64,000 nt of DNA from Plastoroseomonas hellenica (GTDB taxonomy: Bacteria; Pseudomonadota; Alphaproteobacteria; Acetobacterales; Acetobacteraceae): NCBI RefSeq assembly GCF_018129085.1, contig NZ_JAAGBB010000021.1, forward strand, positions 1-64,000. Direction: 5' to 3'. A model generated the notes under the pieces. It did not search any database and had not been told where the DNA came from. It saw only the letters and a list, made by a program, of their open reading frames with translations. Below are positions 53,925 through 63,244 of this stretch, piece by piece. Both the position numbers and the translations under genes were made by a program. The stretch's first letter is position 1, and each line of letters opens with the position of its first letter.

Positions 53925-54805
53925 GGCCGGATCAGGGTGCCGGCGCCGCCATCGGTGAACAGCTCGCGCAGGACGGCATGCGGCACGCGACCATCGAGGA
54001 TGACCGCGCCCTTCACGCCCCGCTCGACCGCATAGATGCAGGTCTCGACCTTCGGGATCATGCCACCCGAGATCCAGCCATCGACGATGCCCTGCTTCAC
54101 CTCGGCGACCGTCATCTCCGGGATCAGGCGCTTCTCGGCATCCAGCACGCCGGGCACGTCGGTCAGCATCAGCAGCCGCTCGGCCTCCAGCGCGCCGGCG
54201 ACCGCGCCGGCCACCGTGTCCGCGTTGATGTTGTAGGTGTGCCCGTCGGCGCCGACGCCGACGGGGGCCACCACCGGCACGATGTCGGCGCCGATCAGCA
54301 GTTGCAGCACCTTGGGGTTCACGTATTCCGGCTCGCCCACGAAGCCGAGGTCCAGCACCTGCTCGATGTTCGAGCCGGGGTCTCGCACCGTGCGGGTCAG
54401 CTTGCGGGCGCGGATCAGGTCGCCATCCTTGCCGGAGATGCCGACCGCGGTGACGCCGGCGCGGGTGATCGCCGCCGCGACCTGCTTGTTGACGGTGCCG
54501 GCGAGGACCATCTCGACCACGTCGACCATCTGCGCATCGGTCACGCGCAGGCCCTGCACGAAGTTCGACTGCACGTTCAGCCGCTTCAGCATGGCGTTGA
54601 TCTGCGGCCCGCCGCCATGCACGACGACTGGGCTCACACCCACCTGCTCCAGCAGCGCGATGTCGCGGCCGAAGCGCAGCGCCGTCTCCTCCTCGCCCAT
54701 CGCATGGCCGCCATACTTCACGACGATGATCTCGTCATCGTAACGCTTCAGGAAAGGCAGCGCGCCGGCGAGGTTTTCCATCGGGTCGTACGGCGTGTCG
54801 GTCAT
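53921..54805 (-). CDS. argB: Acetylglutamate kinase
   Basis: Kinase of 294 aa for the second step of arginine synthesis. Motifs: [12 protein letters not shown] (substrate/ATP glycine loop), [28 protein letters not shown] and [15 protein letters not shown]. The ATG at 54803-54805 gives the usual N-terminus. Its stop is provided by the second unit of the 64-bp tandem repeat. Confidence 0.95.
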   Translation of the reverse strand: MTDTPYDPMENLAGALPFLKRYDDEIIVVKYGGHAMGEEETALRFGRDIALLEQVGVSPVVVHGGGPQINAMLKRLNVQSNFVQGLRVTDAQMVDVVEMVLAGTVNKQVAAAITRAGVTAVGISGKDGDLIRARKLTRTVRDPGSNIEQVLDLGFVGEPEYVNPKVLQLLIGADIVPVVAPVGVGADGHTYNINADTVAGAVAGALEAERLLMLTDVPGVLDAEKRLIPEMTVAEVKQGIVDGWISGGMIPKVETCIYAVERGVKGAVILDGRVPHAVLRELFTDGGAGTLIRP

Positions 54806-54872
54806 CGATCCTGTCCGGGCATTCTGGCGGGCCGCATTTGCGGGGCGCGCGAGGCGGCGGTCAAGCATTCGG

Positions 54873-55682
54873 CTAGAGGCCAAGGCGGGCCCAGGCCGCG
54901 CGCTCCTCGACGGCGGCGGCGACCTGCTCCACCCCGGGCAACCAGCGGAAGGGGATCGGCGGGCGGCGCGGCCCGATCGGGATGATCCGCGCCGCCTTGC
55001 CGAAACGCTGCCGAATCAGGCCTTGCGCGTCACCGAGCGCATCGGCGATGCCATTCGCGACCGCGTCCCGCCCGGTCCAGAAGCGGCCGGAGAACAGCGC
55101 CTCCTCCGCCTCCTTCAGCCGCGCGCCGCGCCGGGCGCGCACCCATGTCTTGAATTCATCATGGAGTTTGGCGAGCAGCGCCTCCAACCGGGCGACCTCG
55201 GTAGGGTCTTCCGGGCGGAAAGGGTCGAGGAAGCTCTTCTCGCCGCCGGCGGTGCGCAGCCGCCGCTCGACACCGAGGCGCCGCATGGCGCCCTCCAGCC
55301 CGAAGCCGGCGCTGATGACGCCGATGGAGCCGATGATGGAGGCCGGATCGACCACGATCTCATCGGCCGCGCAGGCGATCCAGTAGCCGCCGGAGGCCGC
55401 CGCATCCTCGACGCAGGCGACCACATGCACCTTCTTCTCTTCCGCCAGGCGCCGGATGCGGTTGGCCAACAGGGCGGACTGCACGGGCGACCCGCCGGGC
55501 GAGTTGATCACCAGGAAGACCGATGTCAGCCGCTTCAGCGCGAAGGCACGCTCGATCAGCGGGCCGGTCGCCGCGTCGTTGAGGGCGCCAGCGCCGAGCG
55601 GCGACCCGCCGCGCGCCGCGATCAGGCCGGAGAGCCGCAGCAGCGCGATGCGGGGCGGGGAGCGCAGGAAGGGAATTCTCAT
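54873..55682 (-). CDS. S49 family (SppA-like) serine peptidase
   Basis: Protein of 269 aa of the short SppA/SohB type. Visible features: [25 protein letters not shown], the nucleophile serine in [17 protein letters not shown], and [20 protein letters not shown] hydrophobic N-terminal segment is short and may not span the membrane. It probably degrades cleaved signal peptides or membrane protein fragments. It is divergent from a small membrane protein gene 53 bp away. Confidence 0.85.
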   Translation of the reverse strand: MRIPFLRSPPRIALLRLSGLIAARGGSPLGAGALNDAATGPLIERAFALKRLTSVFLVINSPGGSPVQSALLANRIRRLAEEKKVHVVACVEDAAASGGYWIACAADEIVVDPASIIGSIGVISAGFGLEGAMRRLGVERRLRTAGGEKSFLDPFRPEDPTEVARLEALLAKLHDEFKTWVRARRGARLKEAEEALFSGRFWTGRDAVANGIADALGDAQGLIRQRFGKAARIIPIGPRRPPIPFRWLPGVEQVAAAVEERAAWARLGL

Positions 55683-55735
55683 TACTCTCAGATCGCCCGC
55701 CTTCCGCTCGCCATCAAGACTGGTTACCAAACGAC

Positions 55736-56089
55736 ATGACCCGCCGTGACTGGACCGGATTGCTGATCGCCCTCGCCGCCCTCGGCGCCATGGCCGCCTA
55801 TCGCGCGGTCTGGGTGGAGCCACGCGCATGGGGCGGGCTCTGTGCCGTGGCCGGCCGGCCACTGGCCTGCGAGCCGCGCGCCCTGTTGCTCTGGCTGCAG
55901 CATTGGCAGCTCTGGGGCGGCGGCGCGCTGGCGCTCGGGGTCTGGAGCTTCCTGGGCGGACCGCATGCCGTCCGGGTGGCGGCGGTCGCCCTCGGGATGA
56001 TCGCGACCATCAACTACAACGCGACCTGGGGCATGCTCGGCGCCGCGCTCGGCGCCTGGGCCTGGCTGGGCGCGACGCGACGCGCCTGA
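55736..56089 (+). CDS. Small membrane protein of unknown function
   Basis: A 117-aa protein with three predicted helices (about residues 8-24, 55-75 and 82-108), rich in Ala and Trp. Two cysteines occur in GGLCAVAGRPLACEP, in the loop after the first helix. No family recognised. It starts 53 bp from the divergent S49 peptidase gene. Confidence 0.65.
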   Translation: MTRRDWTGLLIALAALGAMAAYRAVWVEPRAWGGLCAVAGRPLACEPRALLLWLQHWQLWGGGALALGVWSFLGGPHAVRVAAVALGMIATINYNATWGMLGAALGAWAWLGATRRA

Positions 56090-56240
56090 CCGGCGCGCGG
56101 GCCGAGGGGCACTCGCCGGACGCCACCTGGGCGCGACGCAGACCGCCACTACCTGGTGCGCCGCCGGGAGATGATGCGCCTCGCGGCGAGCCGCATCTGG
56201 GAGCTCGCGCAGCGGCTGACGGCGCCAGCCTGAACTCCTA

Positions 56241-56372
56241 GGCGGTATCGACATTCAGCACCGGGAGGCGCCTGGCGAGGGATTTTTCGCGCTGGCCAGG
56301 CGCGCGGCGCTGCCGATGCTGGCGGCACTCGGCAAGCCGCGGGCGACCCCGAAGGCTGAATGTCGATCCGCC
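56241..56372. mobile_element. MITE-like element B, TSD CTA
   Basis: A 132-bp element with inverted ends GGCGGTATCGACATTCAGC (left) and, read inward from the right, GGCGGATCGACATTCAGC (one-base indel). It is flanked by CTA at 56238-56240 and 56373-56375. The internal GGCGAGGGATTTTTCG and CCGATGCTGG core is shared with element A (4532-4693), although the terminal repeats differ. The right-hand CTA is the TAG stop of the GH17 gene. The stretch from 56090 to 56240 holds no convincing gene. Confidence 0.75.
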
Positions 56373-58010
56373 CTACGTCGCGGGCGCCGGCACCGGCTGG
56401 CGGCGCAGCATCCGCAGCAAGGGCGGCACCGCCAGCACCAGCGCGCAGAGCGACCAGCCCATAGCCTGCAGGTTCCGCGGATGCTCCAGCACCGCGCTTG
56501 CGATCGCGGCCAAGGCCAGCACGCCGCCGGCCAGCAGCTCCTCCCGCCCGCCGCCGCCGCGCGGCAGGTCGCGCAGCAGGGTGCGCGCGGCCACCGCGAC
56601 CAGCGGCACCGCGAAGGTCGGGTAAGGGAAGTCGCGATAGCGCGGATCGACCAGCAGCATCACCTGCAGCACCGCGGCGACCCACAGGAAGACGAATGAG
56701 AGGTCGTCGAAGGCGAAGCCCCGCCAATCGCGCAGCGCGCGCCAGCGGAACAGCAGCAGGTCGCGCACCGTCGCGGTCGCGGCGCGCCCGTCGCGCGGCG
56801 GCGCCGCGCCTGCGCCCGCGAGGATCATCGCGGCGCGCCGCATCAGGAGTGCCGCGAGCAGCCCCTGCCCCGCCAGGTTGACCGCGACCGCGAGCGTCAG
56901 ATGCTCGTCGAAGGCATAGGGGATGCCACCGCAGGCCGCATAAGCCAAGGCATTGCCGAGCGCGCCGGCCAGCAGCGCCTCCCGCCAGCCGGCCCCTGGG
57001 AAGGCCGCACGCGTCGCGCCGAACAGCGCCAGCGCCAACAGCAGCGCCAGCCCGGCATACCAGGGCCAGTCCGGGTTCTCGACGACCGGGCCGGAAAGCG
57101 GGAACTTCTCCTGGCGGTCGGCGGTCCAGAGGCCCCAGGCGGCGCCGACCGTGCCTTCGTTCTTGTATTTCCATACCTGGTCGAAGGCCTCGATCAGGTT
57201 GTAGTCGAAGCCCATCTCCTGGCTGAGCTGGATGAATTCGCGGATGAAGACCGCCTGGTTCACGCGCGACGGCGCCGCATCCTCCCGCCAGCGGCCACGG
57301 GACGGCCAGCCGATCTCACCGATCGCGATCGGCTTGCCCGGGAACAGCGCCTGCATGCGGCGATAGACGTCGCGCACATGCGCCATGGTGCGTTCGACAC
57401 CGAGCGGCTCATCCTCCCAATAGGGCAGGATATGGATGGTGATGACGTCCACATGATCAGCGACCTCCGGGAACTGCACCCAGAATTCCCAGACATCGGC
57501 ATAGGTCACCGGCTGGCGCACCGCCGCCTTGACCTGGTCGATGGCCGCGATGAGCTCGTTCACCGGCAGGTCGCGACGCAGCAGCACCTCATTGCCGACG
57601 ATGACACGCTCCACCGCCTCCGGATGCGCGTTCGCGGTCGCGATCAGCCGCGCCAGCTCCTGCTGGTTCCGGACGCGGTCCTGGCCGAGCCAGGCACCCT
57701 TCCAGACCCGCAGGCCATGGCGCGCGGCGATCTCGGCGACCTCGTAGTCGCCCTCGATGCTCGCATAGGTGCGGATGGCGCGGGTCCGGCGCGCCACCAG
57801 GGCGATATCCTCCTCCACCTGCTGCGCGGTCGGGAAGATGTCGCGGAGCGGCGACTGGCCGGGGCGGAAGGGCGCGAAGCTGACCGAGTTGAAGCGTTGG
57901 GTCACCATCGCGACATCGCCGGCCTGTGGCCGGTTCGGGCCCCACCAGACGAGCAGCGTGAAGAGGGCCGCGGCGAGCAGCGCGGCGATGGTCGTGATCG
58001 GCTTCGGCAT
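56373..58010 (-). CDS. GH17-type membrane glycosidase/glucan transglycosylase-like protein
   Basis: Protein of 545 aa. An N-terminal helix (about 6-24) anchors a periplasmic glycoside hydrolase family 17 domain (about 35-310). Catalytic glutamates are visible in VGNEVLL (Glu141) and GEIGWPS (Glu232), with AIRTYASIEG before them. The C-terminal about 200 residues contain several membrane helices. Related proteins take part in cyclic or linear beta-1,3/1,6-glucan synthesis or remodelling in rhizobia. The ATG at 58008-58010 is used. Its stop codon is one half of the target duplication of a MITE. Confidence 0.82.
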   Translation of the reverse strand: MPKPITTIAALLAAALFTLLVWWGPNRPQAGDVAMVTQRFNSVSFAPFRPGQSPLRDIFPTAQQVEEDIALVARRTRAIRTYASIEGDYEVAEIAARHGLRVWKGAWLGQDRVRNQQELARLIATANAHPEAVERVIVGNEVLLRRDLPVNELIAAIDQVKAAVRQPVTYADVWEFWVQFPEVADHVDVITIHILPYWEDEPLGVERTMAHVRDVYRRMQALFPGKPIAIGEIGWPSRGRWREDAAPSRVNQAVFIREFIQLSQEMGFDYNLIEAFDQVWKYKNEGTVGAAWGLWTADRQEKFPLSGPVVENPDWPWYAGLALLLALALFGATRAAFPGAGWREALLAGALGNALAYAACGGIPYAFDEHLTLAVAVNLAGQGLLAALLMRRAAMILAGAGAAPPRDGRAATATVRDLLLFRWRALRDWRGFAFDDLSFVFLWVAAVLQVMLLVDPRYRDFPYPTFAVPLVAVAARTLLRDLPRGGGGREELLAGGVLALAAIASAVLEHPRNLQAMGWSLCALVLAVPPLLRMLRRQPVPAPAT

Positions 58011-58097
58011 GTCGGTGAAGGGTGGCCCGGCAGGAAGTTGACGCGCCAAACTGCCTGGATTGGCTTTGCGGCGAAAGCGTGTGTCTTCATATTGGGC

Positions 58098-58250
58098 CCT
58101 CAAACGCCGGGCGCGGGCTCCGGCCGCTTGGCTTCCGCGCGGTCAGGGCGCATTGGCGACGGCTGGTGGTCGCGCGCGGGGCCGCATTCGCGGCCCCGGG
58201 GCATTGCTTCGCTTGCCCCGCAGGAATAGTTGGCGGCCTCTGGCCGCTGG
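58098..58250 (+). repeat. 155-bp dispersed repeat (family 2), copy d
   Basis: Begins CCCTCAAACGCCGGG, contains CCGCTTGGCTTCCGCGCGGT and GCGCGGGGCCGCATTCGCGG, and ends TTGGCGGCCTCTGGCCG. It lies in the 350-bp gap between the divergent GH17 and CoA-binding genes. Together with copy e it brackets the CoA-binding gene in inverted orientation. Beyond the repeat, the rest of the gap shows no clear promoter. Confidence 0.85.
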
Positions 58251-58360
58251 GCCTTCGCCCTCCGAAGCCTTGGCGAAGGAGGGTGCGGCCGCGGGGATGA
58301 CGGTGGCTTCACAACGCGACCGGCCCGCCGGCACTTGGTCTTCATCGGAGCAGCCTGCGC

Positions 58361-58786
58361 ATGACCGACCCCGAGATCCGCGACCTGCTGCTCAGGACCA
58401 GCCGCATCGCGATGGTTGGCGCCTCCAACAAGCCGGAGCGGCCGAGCCATGGCGTGCTCGGTTTCCTGATCGCACGCGGCTATGCGGTGACGCCGGTCAA
58501 TCCCGGGCTGGCCGGCGGCCATATCCATGGCGCGGCCGTGGTCGCACGCCTGGCCGATGCGGCCCCGCTCGACATGGTCGATGTCTTCCGCCGCTCGGCG
58601 GATGCGGGCGCGGTGGTGGACGAGGCCATCGCGTTCGGCGCGAAGAGCGTCTGGCTGCAACTCGGCGTGGTGGATGAAGCCGCCGCGGTCCGGGCACGGG
58701 CCGCCGGCGTCACGATCGTGATGGATCGCTGCCCCGCCATCGAATGGCGCCGCCTCGGCCTGCCGCCGCGCATCCCGACAGAGTGA
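58361..58786 (+). CDS. CoA-binding domain protein (YccU-like)
   Basis: A single-domain Rossmann protein of 141 aa. It has IAMVGASNKPERPSHGVLGFL near residue 17 and later VDVFRRSADAGAVVDEAI and SVWLQLGV, ending with MDRCPAIEW. It resembles the CoA-binding domain of succinyl-CoA synthetase-type enzymes and the YccU family. The start ATG lies at 58361. Role unknown; possibly a CoA or acyl-CoA sensor. Confidence 0.87.
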   Translation: MTDPEIRDLLLRTSRIAMVGASNKPERPSHGVLGFLIARGYAVTPVNPGLAGGHIHGAAVVARLADAAPLDMVDVFRRSADAGAVVDEAIAFGAKSVWLQLGVVDEAAAVRARAAGVTIVMDRCPAIEWRRLGLPPRIPTE

Positions 58787-58809
58787 CCCCGCAGCAGGGC
58801 CTCGAAGTT

Positions 58810-58963
58810 GCGGCCGCCGGCCACCACCGGTTCCTGCGGAGCGAGGCGAAGCCGATGCTCCGGGGCCGCGAATGCGGCCCCGCGCGCGACCAGCAGGTTG
58901 CCGCCAGCGCGCCCTGACAGCGTGAAAGCCAAGCGCGCGTATGCGCGCGCCGGCGATTGAGGC
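58810..58963 (-). repeat. 155-bp dispersed repeat (family 2), copy e
   Basis: Reverse copy: CGGCCGCCGGCCACCACCGG at one end, GGGGCCGCGAATGCGGCCCC in the middle, GGCGATTGAGGC at the other. It begins 24 bp after the stop of the CoA-binding gene. It contains AAGCCAAGCGCGCG, the complement of the CTTGGCTT word in the forward copies. Confidence 0.85.
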
Positions 58964-59085
58964 TTGAATATTTCACCCCCTGGATTCCGCTTGAATCCCA
59001 GCCTGGTCCGGGCCACTTCGCCCCCAGGGCCGAAACGGCGCGACCAACGCGTCCGGCCCGGCCGGGAGAGGACAGGACAATTCCG

Positions 59086-59895
59086 ATGACTGACGAAGAA
59101 CGCCGCATCATCACGGGCTATGTGGAGCGGGTCAGCGGCGCGGCGCAGCCGGCCCCGGCCGCGTCCGGTCCCTGGGGCGGCAGCGTGCCGCAGACCCAGG
59201 CGCCCCCTCGCCAGCCGCTGCCCCCGGTCGATGCGGAGGCCGACCGGCTGATCGCGGATCTCTTCTCCCGTTATCCGGAGGCCCGCTACCGCATCACCCA
59301 GACCGCCTTCGTGCAGGAAGCGGCGCTGGTCGAATCGCAGAACCGCATCCGCCAGCTCGAATGGGAAGTCGAGAATGCCCGCCGCGAGGGCCAGGCGGCC
59401 GCCGCGCAGCCGCGCGGCATGTTCGGCGGGATGTTCGGGGGCAATCGCGGCCCGCAGCCGGCGCCGATGCCGCCGCCGCCGCAGCCCCAGTACCCGCCCG
59501 GCTACAATGCCCAGGCGCTGCAGCCGGGCCGCAGTGGCCCGGGCTTCCTCGGCACCGCGCTGATGACGGCGGCCGGTGTCGCCGGCGGCCTGGTGGTCGG
59601 CAACGCGCTGATGGGCATGTTCTCGGGTGGCGGCGCCGCGCATGCGGCAGCGGGCGCGGCCGGCGCCGGCGCGACCGGCACCGGCGCCTTCGGACAGGAC
59701 GCGGTGCCGACCTCCTCCCCCTGGACCAACCCGACCGGCACCCAGGACGACGCGACGCCGGCGGCCGATCAGAACGCCGACCAGGGCGGCACCGATAGCT
59801 GGGGCCAGCAGGCCGATGCCGGGGCCGATCAAGGCGCGGATGATTACGGCGCCGGCGGCGGCGATGACGCCGCCGGTTATGATGAGGAAATCTAG
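59086..59895 (+). CDS. DUF2076 domain protein
   Basis: A 269-aa protein that starts MTDEERRIITGYVERVSGA and has a coiled-coil-like region (ITQTAFVQEAALVESQNRIRQL). A low-complexity Pro/Gln/Gly linker follows, then one glycine-rich hydrophobic segment (FLGTALMTAAGVAGGLVVGN) and an acidic Asp/Gln/Gly tail. This is the DUF2076 architecture, common in proteobacteria and of unknown function, possibly periplasmic or inner-membrane linked. The ATG at 59086 has GGGAGAGGACAGG upstream. Confidence 0.85.
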   Translation: MTDEERRIITGYVERVSGAAQPAPAASGPWGGSVPQTQAPPRQPLPPVDAEADRLIADLFSRYPEARYRITQTAFVQEAALVESQNRIRQLEWEVENARREGQAAAAQPRGMFGGMFGGNRGPQPAPMPPPPQPQYPPGYNAQALQPGRSGPGFLGTALMTAAGVAGGLVVGNALMGMFSGGGAAHAAAGAAGAGATGTGAFGQDAVPTSSPWTNPTGTQDDATPAADQNADQGGTDSWGQQADAGADQGADDYGAGGGDDAAGYDEEI

Positions 59896-59914
59896 GTCCT
59901 CAGGAGAGTTTGCT

Positions 59915-60074
59915 CGTCCTCAATCGCCGGCGCCGGCATCCGCCGGCTTGGCTTCCGCGCCGTCAGGGTAGCATCGGCGGCGGCTGATGGTCGCGCGCGG
60001 GCCGCATTCGCGGCCTCGGTCTGCATCGGCTGCCGCCTCGCAGCCTGGCCTTTCCGGTGGCGGCCTGCGGCCGC
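59915..60074 (+). repeat. 155-bp dispersed repeat (family 2), copy f
   Basis: Starts CCTCAATCGCCGGCG, contains GGCTTGGCTTCCGCGCCGTC and CGCGGGCCGCATTCGCGGCC, and ends GGTGGCGGCCTGCGGCCGCG. It lies 20 bp after the DUF2076 stop and 85 bp before the LysR gene. With copy e it flanks the DUF2076 gene in opposite orientation. Confidence 0.87.
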
Positions 60075-60159
60075 GTAGAATGGCCCTCTGATCAGGGCGG
60101 TCGGCCGGCCGATCGTCGTTGGTTGACGTGACGCGTGGCCGGCGGTTCTGCTGCCGGCC

Positions 60160-61005
60160 ATGCGCATTCCCGACCTCGACCTCGACCTGCTGCGCTGCTT
60201 CGTCGCCGTCGCCGAGCGTGGCGGCTTCACAGCAGCGGGCCTGGCGCTCGGCCTGACCCAGTCCGCGGTCAGCCTCAAGGTCAAGCGCCTCGAAGACCTG
60301 CTCGGCAAACGCGTGCTGGCGCGCACCAGCCGCAGCGCGGCCCTGACCCGCGACGGCGAGACCCTGCTCGCCTATGCCCGCCGCATCCTGGCGCTGAACG
60401 ACGAAGCGGTACGCCGCATGGTGGCGCCGCCGGTCACCGGCCATCTCCGCCTCGGCGTCGCCGACCATTTCATCCCGCGCAACCTCGCCCCCGTGCTGGC
60501 GCGCTTCGCCCGCACCTATCCCGGCCTGAAGCTGGAGGTCGAGGTCGGGCGCAGCCATGAACTGCGGGCCGCCCAGACCAGGGGCGCGCTGGACCTCGTG
60601 CTCGGCAAGCGCCGCGACGGCGACACCGACGGCATCCCGATCTGGACCGAGACCATCATCTGGGCCGGCGCCGCCGGCTGGGTGGCGCCAGAGGACCGAC
60701 CGCTGCCGCTGGCCATGCTGCCGGCCGGCTGCATGTTCCGCGACCGGGCGCTGGCGGCACTGGCCCGCGCCGGAATGGCATTCGAGGTGGTCTATACCTC
60801 GGCCTCGCTCCTCGGGGTCACCGCGGCGGCCCAGGCCGGCTTTGCGCTGACCGTGCTCGGCCGCTCCGGCATGCCGGACGGCGTGGTCGAGATCCCCGGC
60901 CTGCCGCCGCTCGGCCACGCCGAGATGTGCGTCTTCGGCGAAGCCGGAGGGAGTGCGGCGGTGGTGGAGCCGCTGGTCGGCTTCATCCGCGAGAGCCTCG
61001 GGTAA
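60160..61005 (+). CDS. LysR-family transcriptional regulator
   Basis: Regulator of 281 aa. The N-terminal helix-turn-helix has DLLRCFVAVAERGGFTAAGL and LTQSAVSLKVKRLEDLLGKR. The rest is an effector-binding domain of the periplasmic-binding-protein type (from about residue 92). The next gene, on the opposite strand, ends 9 bp away, so its target is not obvious from position. Confidence 0.88.
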   Translation: MRIPDLDLDLLRCFVAVAERGGFTAAGLALGLTQSAVSLKVKRLEDLLGKRVLARTSRSAALTRDGETLLAYARRILALNDEAVRRMVAPPVTGHLRLGVADHFIPRNLAPVLARFARTYPGLKLEVEVGRSHELRAAQTRGALDLVLGKRRDGDTDGIPIWTETIIWAGAAGWVAPEDRPLPLAMLPAGCMFRDRALAALARAGMAFEVVYTSASLLGVTAAAQAGFALTVLGRSGMPDGVVEIPGLPPLGHAEMCVFGEAGGSAAVVEPLVGFIRESLG

Positions 61006-61014
61006 CGCGTCCCG

Positions 61015-62130
61015 CTACAGGGCGAGGATGCGCTGCCACCCGAGCCTTCGGGCGACCTCCGCCGCCAGCAGCGGCGCGCCCACGCCGAGGGTGGTGAGGA
61101 GGATCGCCAGTATCACGGGATCGTCGAAGTGGAAGAGCTTGACCAGGACGATCCTGGTGCCCGCGATCACCATGATATGGAGGACGAAGATCGCCATGCT
61201 GCGGGAGCCGAGGTAGCGGAGCACGGCCCGCAGACGATGCGGCAGGTGGAACGTCAGCGCCATGGCGGCCGAGAGGCCGAGCAGGGCCGTGAGCGCGTGC
61301 GGCCATCCCCAGGCGAGCCGCGTGATGGCGAGGGTCCTGAGGTCCGTGAAATCCACCTCCGCCATGGTCAGGCGGCAGGAGAGCCAGATCGCCAGCAGCG
61401 CCAGCACGGCGAGGCCCAGGGTCATCAGCCGGGAAACCGGCGGCGCCGGCGTCATCAACATCGGAGCCCGCCCCAGCCAGATGCCGAGCGCGAAGAAGGG
61501 CAGCATCCGGCTCGTCGTGTCGAAGACCGCCGGCAACGCGTTCAGGTCCAGGCAGTACAGGGCGAGCGACAGCAGGAAGAAGCCGGAAGCCCCGACCAGC
61601 GGCACGACGATCAGCGCCAGCAGCTGCGCCAGGAGCAGCCCGTAGAGGAACCAGAACTGCGCCGGAGGTTGGGTGAACATCTTCCCCAGCTCCGGCCAGA
61701 AATCATGGATCGGGATGTTCGTGTAGCTGGACGCGAGATAGGCGACGAAGGTCTGCATCGCGCCCCAGAGGAAATAGGGCCAGACCACGCCTTTCCCGAC
61801 TTCCTTCAGGAAGCGGCCCTTCCCCCGGTCGATCCTCGCGGGGACGAACAGCCCCGACAACAGGAAGAACAGGGGCATGTGGAACAGGTAGATCGCGAGC
61901 AGCCCCGGCCGGAACCAGTCATGCCCCGGCACGACATCGGCATCGATCAGCCCGCCCAGGACATGGCCGGCCACGACCAGGATGATGCCCACGCCCTTCG
62001 CGGCATCCACCCATGCCAGCCGGGGACGCGCATCGGCCAGGATGGCGGACCGCCGCGTTCCGGCCTCGGCGCGGATGCCGGCGATCCCGGGCAGGCCAGC
62101 CAGGGCCGGCAATGATGGATTGCCTCGCAT
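61015..62130 (-). CDS. Acyltransferase 3 family membrane protein
   Basis: Integral membrane protein of 371 aa with about ten helices. The family start is visible as RLAWVDAAKGVGIILVVAGHVLGG, with the conserved catalytic-type His56, then FHMPLFFLLSGLF. Such proteins transfer acyl groups to sugars of exopolysaccharide, lipopolysaccharide or lipids. The upstream leader is unusually AT-rich. No polysaccharide cluster is visible except the truncated epimerase further right. Confidence 0.85.
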   Translation of the reverse strand: MRGNPSLPALAGLPGIAGIRAEAGTRRSAILADARPRLAWVDAAKGVGIILVVAGHVLGGLIDADVVPGHDWFRPGLLAIYLFHMPLFFLLSGLFVPARIDRGKGRFLKEVGKGVVWPYFLWGAMQTFVAYLASSYTNIPIHDFWPELGKMFTQPPAQFWFLYGLLLAQLLALIVVPLVGASGFFLLSLALYCLDLNALPAVFDTTSRMLPFFALGIWLGRAPMLMTPAPPVSRLMTLGLAVLALLAIWLSCRLTMAEVDFTDLRTLAITRLAWGWPHALTALLGLSAAMALTFHLPHRLRAVLRYLGSRSMAIFVLHIMVIAGTRIVLVKLFHFDDPVILAILLTTLGVGAPLLAAEVARRLGWQRILAL

Positions 62131-62165
62131 AAAAGATACTTCTTAATATTTTTGATACACCAATA
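62131..62165 (-). promoter_or_regulatory. AT-rich leader of the acyltransferase gene
   Basis: The minus strand reads CTATTGGTGTATCAAAAATA, then TTAAGAAGTATCTTTT, directly before the ATG. This is far richer in A/T than any other gap in the window. A promoter of the TTGGTG ... AGTATC type (17-bp spacer) is possible, with AAGAAG as ribosome-binding site. It could also be a site for a nucleoid protein or a horizontally acquired edge. Confidence 0.4.
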
Positions 62166-62272
62166 GTATGACCTGCCGTGCCTCAGGTCAAGAACGCCTG
62201 CAGTTTCAAAGCCAAGAACAACCTAGAGTTGTTTCTCCTCCGCCGTCCCGGCGATCGCTTGCCGCCCTGCGA

Positions 62273-63244
62273 TCAGCGCTGCGACCAGGGCGTCTTCTGC
62301 CAGAGCTCCTGGTAGCGCGTACGTGTCGCCGCCAGGCGGCGAAACCAGGCGTCGCCATCCTCGAAGCTCGGGAAGGTGAAGCGGCTTTCCAGCACGCGGA
62401 CGAATTCCGGATCGCGCGCGATGTCGGCCGCCGCTTCCCGCAGCTTGGCGACGATCGCGGGCGGCGTGCCGGCCGGCGCGACCAGGCCGCGTTCGGAGGC
62501 CATCTCCACGGGGATGCCGAGCTCACGTAAGGTCGGCACATCCGGGCGGAAGCGGCTGCGCTCGGCGCCCGCCTGTGCCAGCATTCGCAGATTGTCGGGC
62601 GTCGCGGTCACCGGCCCGACATTCAGCCCCATCGCGTCCACCTGGCGCCCGAGGATCGCGGTGCGGAGCTGCGGGTCGCCCTGGAACACCACATGGGTGA
62701 AGCGCGCGCCGGTCGCTTCCTGGATCAGCACCATCTCCAGATGATCATCGGTGCCGACGCCGGGGGAAGCGAAGGTGATCGCCTCCGGCCGCGCCTTCGC
62801 CGCGTCGATCAACTGCTGCAGGCTGCGATAAGGGCTCTGCTCATGCACCGTCACCGCGCAGGGATCGATGACCAGGTTGGCGATGCCGGTGAAGTCCTCG
62901 AGCTTGTACTGCGCCTGCCGCTCGATCGGGATGGTGAGGAAGCCCGGCATGTTGGTGGTCGCGAGGCTGTGCCCGTCGGGCCGCGCCCGCGCCACGGCGC
63001 CGAGCGCCACCTCACCGCCGGCGCCGGCACGGTTGAGCACCACGACGGTGCCCCCGATCCGGGGCTCCAGCAGCCGCGCGAAGAGCCGCGCATCGAGATC
63101 GGTCGCGCCGCCGGCGACGAAGCCGACGGTGATCTCGACCGGTCGCTCTGGCCAGCGCGCGGTCTGCGCCAGCAATGGCGCGACCTGTGGTGCCGCCAGC
63201 AGCGCACCGCCGGCCGCGAGAACTCCCCTGCGTGTAACGCTCAC
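62273..63244 (-). CDS. Bug/TctC-family tripartite tricarboxylate binding protein
   Basis: Periplasmic binding protein of 323 aa. The GTG start at 63242-63244 overlaps the stop of the epimerase gene (GTGA) and gives the signal VSVTRRGVLAAGGALLAAPQ. Family motifs: PERPVEITVGFVAGGATDLDARLFARLL and GAGGEVALGAVARARPDGHS. The ligand, probably a small carboxylate, is unknown. Coupling to a sugar-nucleotide-type epimerase is unusual. Confidence 0.87.
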   Translation of the reverse strand: MSVTRRGVLAAGGALLAAPQVAPLLAQTARWPERPVEITVGFVAGGATDLDARLFARLLEPRIGGTVVVLNRAGAGGEVALGAVARARPDGHSLATTNMPGFLTIPIERQAQYKLEDFTGIANLVIDPCAVTVHEQSPYRSLQQLIDAAKARPEAITFASPGVGTDDHLEMVLIQEATGARFTHVVFQGDPQLRTAILGRQVDAMGLNVGPVTATPDNLRMLAQAGAERSRFRPDVPTLRELGIPVEMASERGLVAPAGTPPAIVAKLREAAADIARDPEFVRVLESRFTFPSFEDGDAWFRRLAATRTRYQELWQKTPWSQR

